Shown piece after piece: positions 14,479 through 16,646 of a stretch of 16,646 nt of DNA (within the stretch, counting starts at the first letter, position 1; the number at the start of each line of letters is the position of its first letter). The notes beneath the pieces are model-generated. The model had not been told where the DNA came from and did no database searches. It saw only the letters and a program-made list of their open reading frames with translations. This DNA comes from an uncultured Clostridia bacterium (GTDB taxonomy: Bacteria > Bacillota > Clostridia > TANB77 > CAG-508), in the NCBI GenBank assembly GCA_934153805.1, contig CAKPFO010000037.1:1-16646 (forward strand), given 5' to 3'. The position numbers and the translations under genes are program-made.

Positions 14479-15021
14479 CTATATTGTTAAATCATTTTCT
14501 TCTTTATACTGTATTGCTTTTATATATATTTCATTTAAAATTTTAATTCCAGTTCCAAACACAACAAATCCAGTTGCAAATACTAATATTAATAAATTTA
14601 AAAGTAATTTTTCTCCCATCCCCATCCAGCTAAGAAAATTTCTAGAAAACATGTTTATTCCAATTAGTATTATAAAATACAAAATTCCTATTACTATTGA
14701 TGCAATAAAAATTTTGTTTAAACATTTAGCATTTTCATCTTCAAAAAGTTTGTTATTTTTTAAATTATTAAATATCTTTATAAATTTTCCAATTATATAA
14801 AGAGCAACTATTCCTGTTGTTAAAAATACTACAAGTACTATAATAACAGAAATAAATTGAAATAGATATTGCTCGAAAAAACTATATCTTGCAGACTCTG
14901 ACATAATTGTAATTCCACATACTCCTAAAGCAGCAATATCTACCAATGTAATTATTAAAAATAATATTTCTAGTGTACATTCTACTTTAGATGATAAACT
15001 CTTCTCTCCTAATATTTTCAT
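14479..15021 (-). CDS. DUF2975 family membrane protein
   Basis: A 180-residue protein with four membrane helices at about 17-40, 52-78, 106-126 and 138-160, short cytosolic ends and the cytosolic loop FIKIFNNLKNNKLFEDENAK, the hallmark that precedes the third helix in DUF2975. No enzymatic motif. It is the first gene of the operon behind a strong promoter and an AGGGGG ribosome binding site, and is followed directly by the HTH regulator. A membrane partner or sensor for that regulator is the usual guess for this family; no mechanism is established as far as I know. Confidence 0.85.
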   Translation of the reverse strand: MKILGEKSLSSKVECTLEILFLIITLVDIAALGVCGITIMSESARYSFFEQYLFQFISVIIVLVVFLTTGIVALYIIGKFIKIFNNLKNNKLFEDENAKCLNKIFIASIVIGILYFIILIGINMFSRNFLSWMGMGEKLLLNLLILVFATGFVVFGTGIKILNEIYIKAIQYKEENDLTI

Positions 15022-15056
15022 TTTATTTTTTTCCCCCTATTTTTTTAATTTTCTAT

Positions 15057-15085
15057 AGTATATATTTTTATATTTTGTTTGTCAA
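15057..15085 (-). promoter_or_regulatory. Sigma-A promoter of the six-gene envelope operon
   Basis: Minus strand TTGACA (15085-15080), a 17-base spacer and TATACT (15062-15057), a 5 of 6 match. Transcription would start near 15050, about 29 nt before the DUF2975 start. It is among the best promoters in the window, in keeping with a unit that is held down by a repressor. Confidence 0.85.
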
Positions 15086-15093
15086 TATTTTTT

Positions 15094-15108
15094 TATCGTT
15101 TTTCGATA
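15094..15108. promoter_or_regulatory. Possible operator palindrome next to the operon promoter
   Basis: TATCG and CGATA are separated by five T residues, a 15-bp palindrome ending 9 bp upstream of the -35 box. Position and size suit a Cro/CI-type dimer, and the operon encodes one. The sequence is short and AT-rich, so chance is possible. Confidence 0.3.
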
Positions 15109-15119
15109 TTTTTAAAATA

Positions 15120-15155
15120 AAAAAAGAAACGACTTTAATTTAGCGTTTCTTTTTT
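15120..15155 (-). terminator. Rho-independent terminator of tyrS
   Basis: AAAAAAGAAACG (15120-15131) pairs with CGTTTCTTTTTT (15144-15155) around a 12-nt loop, 17 bp past the tyrS stop; on the minus strand the stem ends in a run of seven T residues. Confidence 0.85.
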
Positions 15156-15172
15156 AGTTTCTATCCTTTATT

Positions 15173-16399
15173 TTAAATTCTCTTTCCAATATAGCTATTT
15201 TTCTTTCCTCTTTTTACAACTATATATGTATTTTCTATAAACATAGTATCATCTACAACTGTATTTGTATCTGTTATCTTTTCTCCATTTATTGATACTG
15301 CATTATTAGATACAAATTCTCTTGCTTCTCTTTTGCTTGATGCAGCACCTAATGTTACTAATAAATCTAAAATATTTTGGTTTGCTTCTACCTCTTTTAT
15401 GTCTTCATTTCCAAATAATTCTTCAATATCTTCTTTGCTTAAATCAGCAAATTTATTGTTAAACAAATGGTCTGCTAAGTTTACTGCTTTTTCGTATTCT
15501 TCTTTTCCATGTAAGAAAGTAATTATTTCTCTTGCTAATGCTTTATGAGCTTCTCTCAATTCTGGATGTTCGTTGTTTTTTCTTTCATAGTCTTCAATTT
15601 CTTCTTTAGAAAGGAATGTATAAATTTTTAGGTAATCTATTACTTTAACATCTTCTACGTTTGTAAAAAATTGATATAGTTTGTAGCTTGATGTTTTTTC
15701 TTTATCTAACCATAGCGCATTTCCTTCACTTTTTCCAAATTTCTTTCCTTGTGAATCTGTAACAAGTGGCATTGTAAATGCATAAACTTCATCTCCTGTA
15801 GATTTTCTAATTAAATCTATACCAGCAGTGATATTTCCCCATTGGTCAGAACCTGCACATTGCATGTCCACACCTTTATTTTCATGTAGCCATTTAAAGT
15901 CTAACGCTTGTAAAATCATATATGAAAATTCTGTGTAAGTAATTCCACTATCTAGTCTTCTTCTTATAATATCTTTGTCAAGCATATAATTTATATTGAA
16001 AAATTTTCCATAGTCTCTTAAGAAATCTATTACATTTATGTCTTTGTACCAGTCATTATTGTTTACAACTTCAAAACCAAATATTTTTTCAACTTGAGCT
16101 TTTAAGCATTCAAAATTATGTCTTACCTCTTCTTTAGAAATCATTGCTCTTTCAGTAGTAGGACGTGGGTCTCCTATCATACCTGTTCCACCTCCAACTA
16201 ATAAAATTGGATGATGACCTGCTTCTTTTAATCTTTTTGAAATTAGAAAGCTTGATAAATGTCCTACATGCAGACTATCTGCTGTTGGGTCTGTTCCTAT
16301 ATAAAAAGTAAGCCCTCCTTTATTTAATTTTTCTTCTAATTCTGGACTTGATATATCTTTTATAAGTCCTCTCCATTTTAAATCTTCAACTAATGTCAT
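15173..16399 (-). CDS. tyrS: Tyrosyl-tRNA synthetase
   Basis: Class I aminoacyl-tRNA synthetase charging tRNA-Tyr. The 408-residue product shows FYIGTDPTADSLHVGHL, with the HIGH-type motif HVGH at 44-47 and the tyrosine/ATP pocket around Y33, D37 and T39. It also has the GGGTGMIGDP loop (69-78), the tyrosine-specific CAGSDQWGNI (181-190), and KFGKS (220-224) as the KMSKS motif. An S4 RNA-binding domain (about 343-400) ends the protein. Length and layout fit the bacterial TyrS group. The start follows AAAAGGAGG. It is controlled by the T-box leader upstream and ends at a strong terminator, as a single-gene unit. Confidence 0.97.
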   Translation of the reverse strand: MTLVEDLKWRGLIKDISSPELEEKLNKGGLTFYIGTDPTADSLHVGHLSSFLISKRLKEAGHHPILLVGGGTGMIGDPRPTTERAMISKEEVRHNFECLKAQVEKIFGFEVVNNNDWYKDINVIDFLRDYGKFFNINYMLDKDIIRRRLDSGITYTEFSYMILQALDFKWLHENKGVDMQCAGSDQWGNITAGIDLIRKSTGDEVYAFTMPLVTDSQGKKFGKSEGNALWLDKEKTSSYKLYQFFTNVEDVKVIDYLKIYTFLSKEEIEDYERKNNEHPELREAHKALAREIITFLHGKEEYEKAVNLADHLFNNKFADLSKEDIEELFGNEDIKEVEANQNILDLLVTLGAASSKREAREFVSNNAVSINGEKITDTNTVVDDTMFIENTYIVVKRGKKNSYIGKRI

Positions 16400-16416
16400 T
16401 TTTATTTCCTCCTTTT

Positions 16417-16569
16417 AGGGACGCCCCTTTTTCGAAAATTTTTGCGATTTGGGACACTCCTACTTTTATTTATTATTGTTTAAACTTTGTCTATTGGATA
16501 CTTTTATTTTATTGATATATAGGAGTGTCCCTTTTTGTTAATTTTTTCGAAAAAAGGGCGTCCCTAATC
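16417..16569. repeat. 153-bp MITE-like element in the tyrS leader
   Basis: Terminal inverted repeats of 46 nt (16417-16462 and 16520-16565), 37 positions identical. Both read AGGGACGCCC inward from their end, then a T run and CGAAAA, and finish with GGGACACTCCTA. The 57-bp centre is AT-rich with no ORF. The right arm recurs at 9526-9568. It lies entirely between the T-box terminator and the tyrS ribosome binding site, whose AAAAGGAGG begins at the element's edge. It has the shape of a non-autonomous mobile element; transposase not seen. Confidence 0.75.
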
Positions 16570-16646
16570 AAAAAAGCCAAATGCATCCTGTTAAAGGACG
16601 ATTTGACTCGTGGTACCACCTTTATTTACTTATTTTAATAAGCCTT
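16570..16646 (-). promoter_or_regulatory. T-box leader of tyrS, 3' half
   Basis: The minus strand carries the conserved T-box AAAGGTGGTACCACGA (16623-16608). Its AAAGG can pair with CCTTT (16597-16593) to form the antiterminator. The competing terminator pairs CAAAT (16605-16601) with ATTTG (16582-16578) and TCCT (16598-16595) with AGGA (16589-16586), followed by TTTTTT (16575-16570). Uncharged tRNA binding would favour the antiterminator and let tyrS be transcribed. Stem I with the specifier loop lies outside the window, so the tyrosine codon could not be checked. Confidence 0.93.

Overview
The window is an AT-rich stretch of a low-GC Gram-positive chromosome, most likely an endospore-forming member of the Clostridia or a related Firmicutes lineage. 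The evidence is a SpoIIM engulfment protein, an RNase Y, a TmcAL-type tRNA acetate ligase, a tyrosyl-tRNA synthetase under T-box control, TTGACA/TATAAT-type promoters with 17-bp spacers, and strong AGGAGG ribosome binding sites. It reads as ordinary core chromosome, mostly on the minus strand, interspersed with palindromic repeat elements. I see no phage, CRISPR array or transposase gene.

Layout. 1-1314: RNase Y, cut off by the window edge. 1511-4894: xerD, spoIIM and an endonuclease Q-like gene, all minus. The 569-bp gap between xerD and spoIIM holds two different long palindromic elements side by side. 5008-5766: an unrecognised protein that looks like a worn-down HD-GYP fold. 5897-7129: tmcAL. 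Then comes a small plus-strand island: an rnhA gene broken by a single extra base at its GPGG motif, and a Bax inhibitor-1 family membrane protein behind a leader that can fold into a hairpin. 8735-9429, minus: a 49-residue coiled-coil peptide with its own promoter, and a Dps mini-ferritin.

15057 down to 9549, minus, is a likely six-gene operon: DUF2975 membrane protein, Cro/CI-type repressor, large membrane protein (DUF6688-like), 1-acyl-glycerol-3-phosphate acyltransferase, diacylglycerol kinase-type lipid kinase, and a class B penicillin-binding protein with an NTF2-like N-terminal domain. It starts at a strong sigma-A promoter and ends at a repeat-derived terminator. The content points to membrane lipid and cell-wall synthesis under a small membrane-linked regulator. 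15173-16646 is tyrS with the 3' half of its T-box leader; a 153-bp inverted-repeat element sits between the T-box terminator and the tyrS start.

The most notable signals are (i) the rnhA frameshift, (ii) at least three families of palindromic, MITE-like elements without transposase (2516-2736 and 7818-7909 share a terminal motif; 2769-2951; 9526-9588 and 16417-16569 share a 43-nt arm), and (iii) the use of such elements as transcription terminator and leader segments. I did not find a clearly new multi-gene system; the repeat elements and the DUF2975/repressor/lipid/PBP operon are the best candidates for follow-up.
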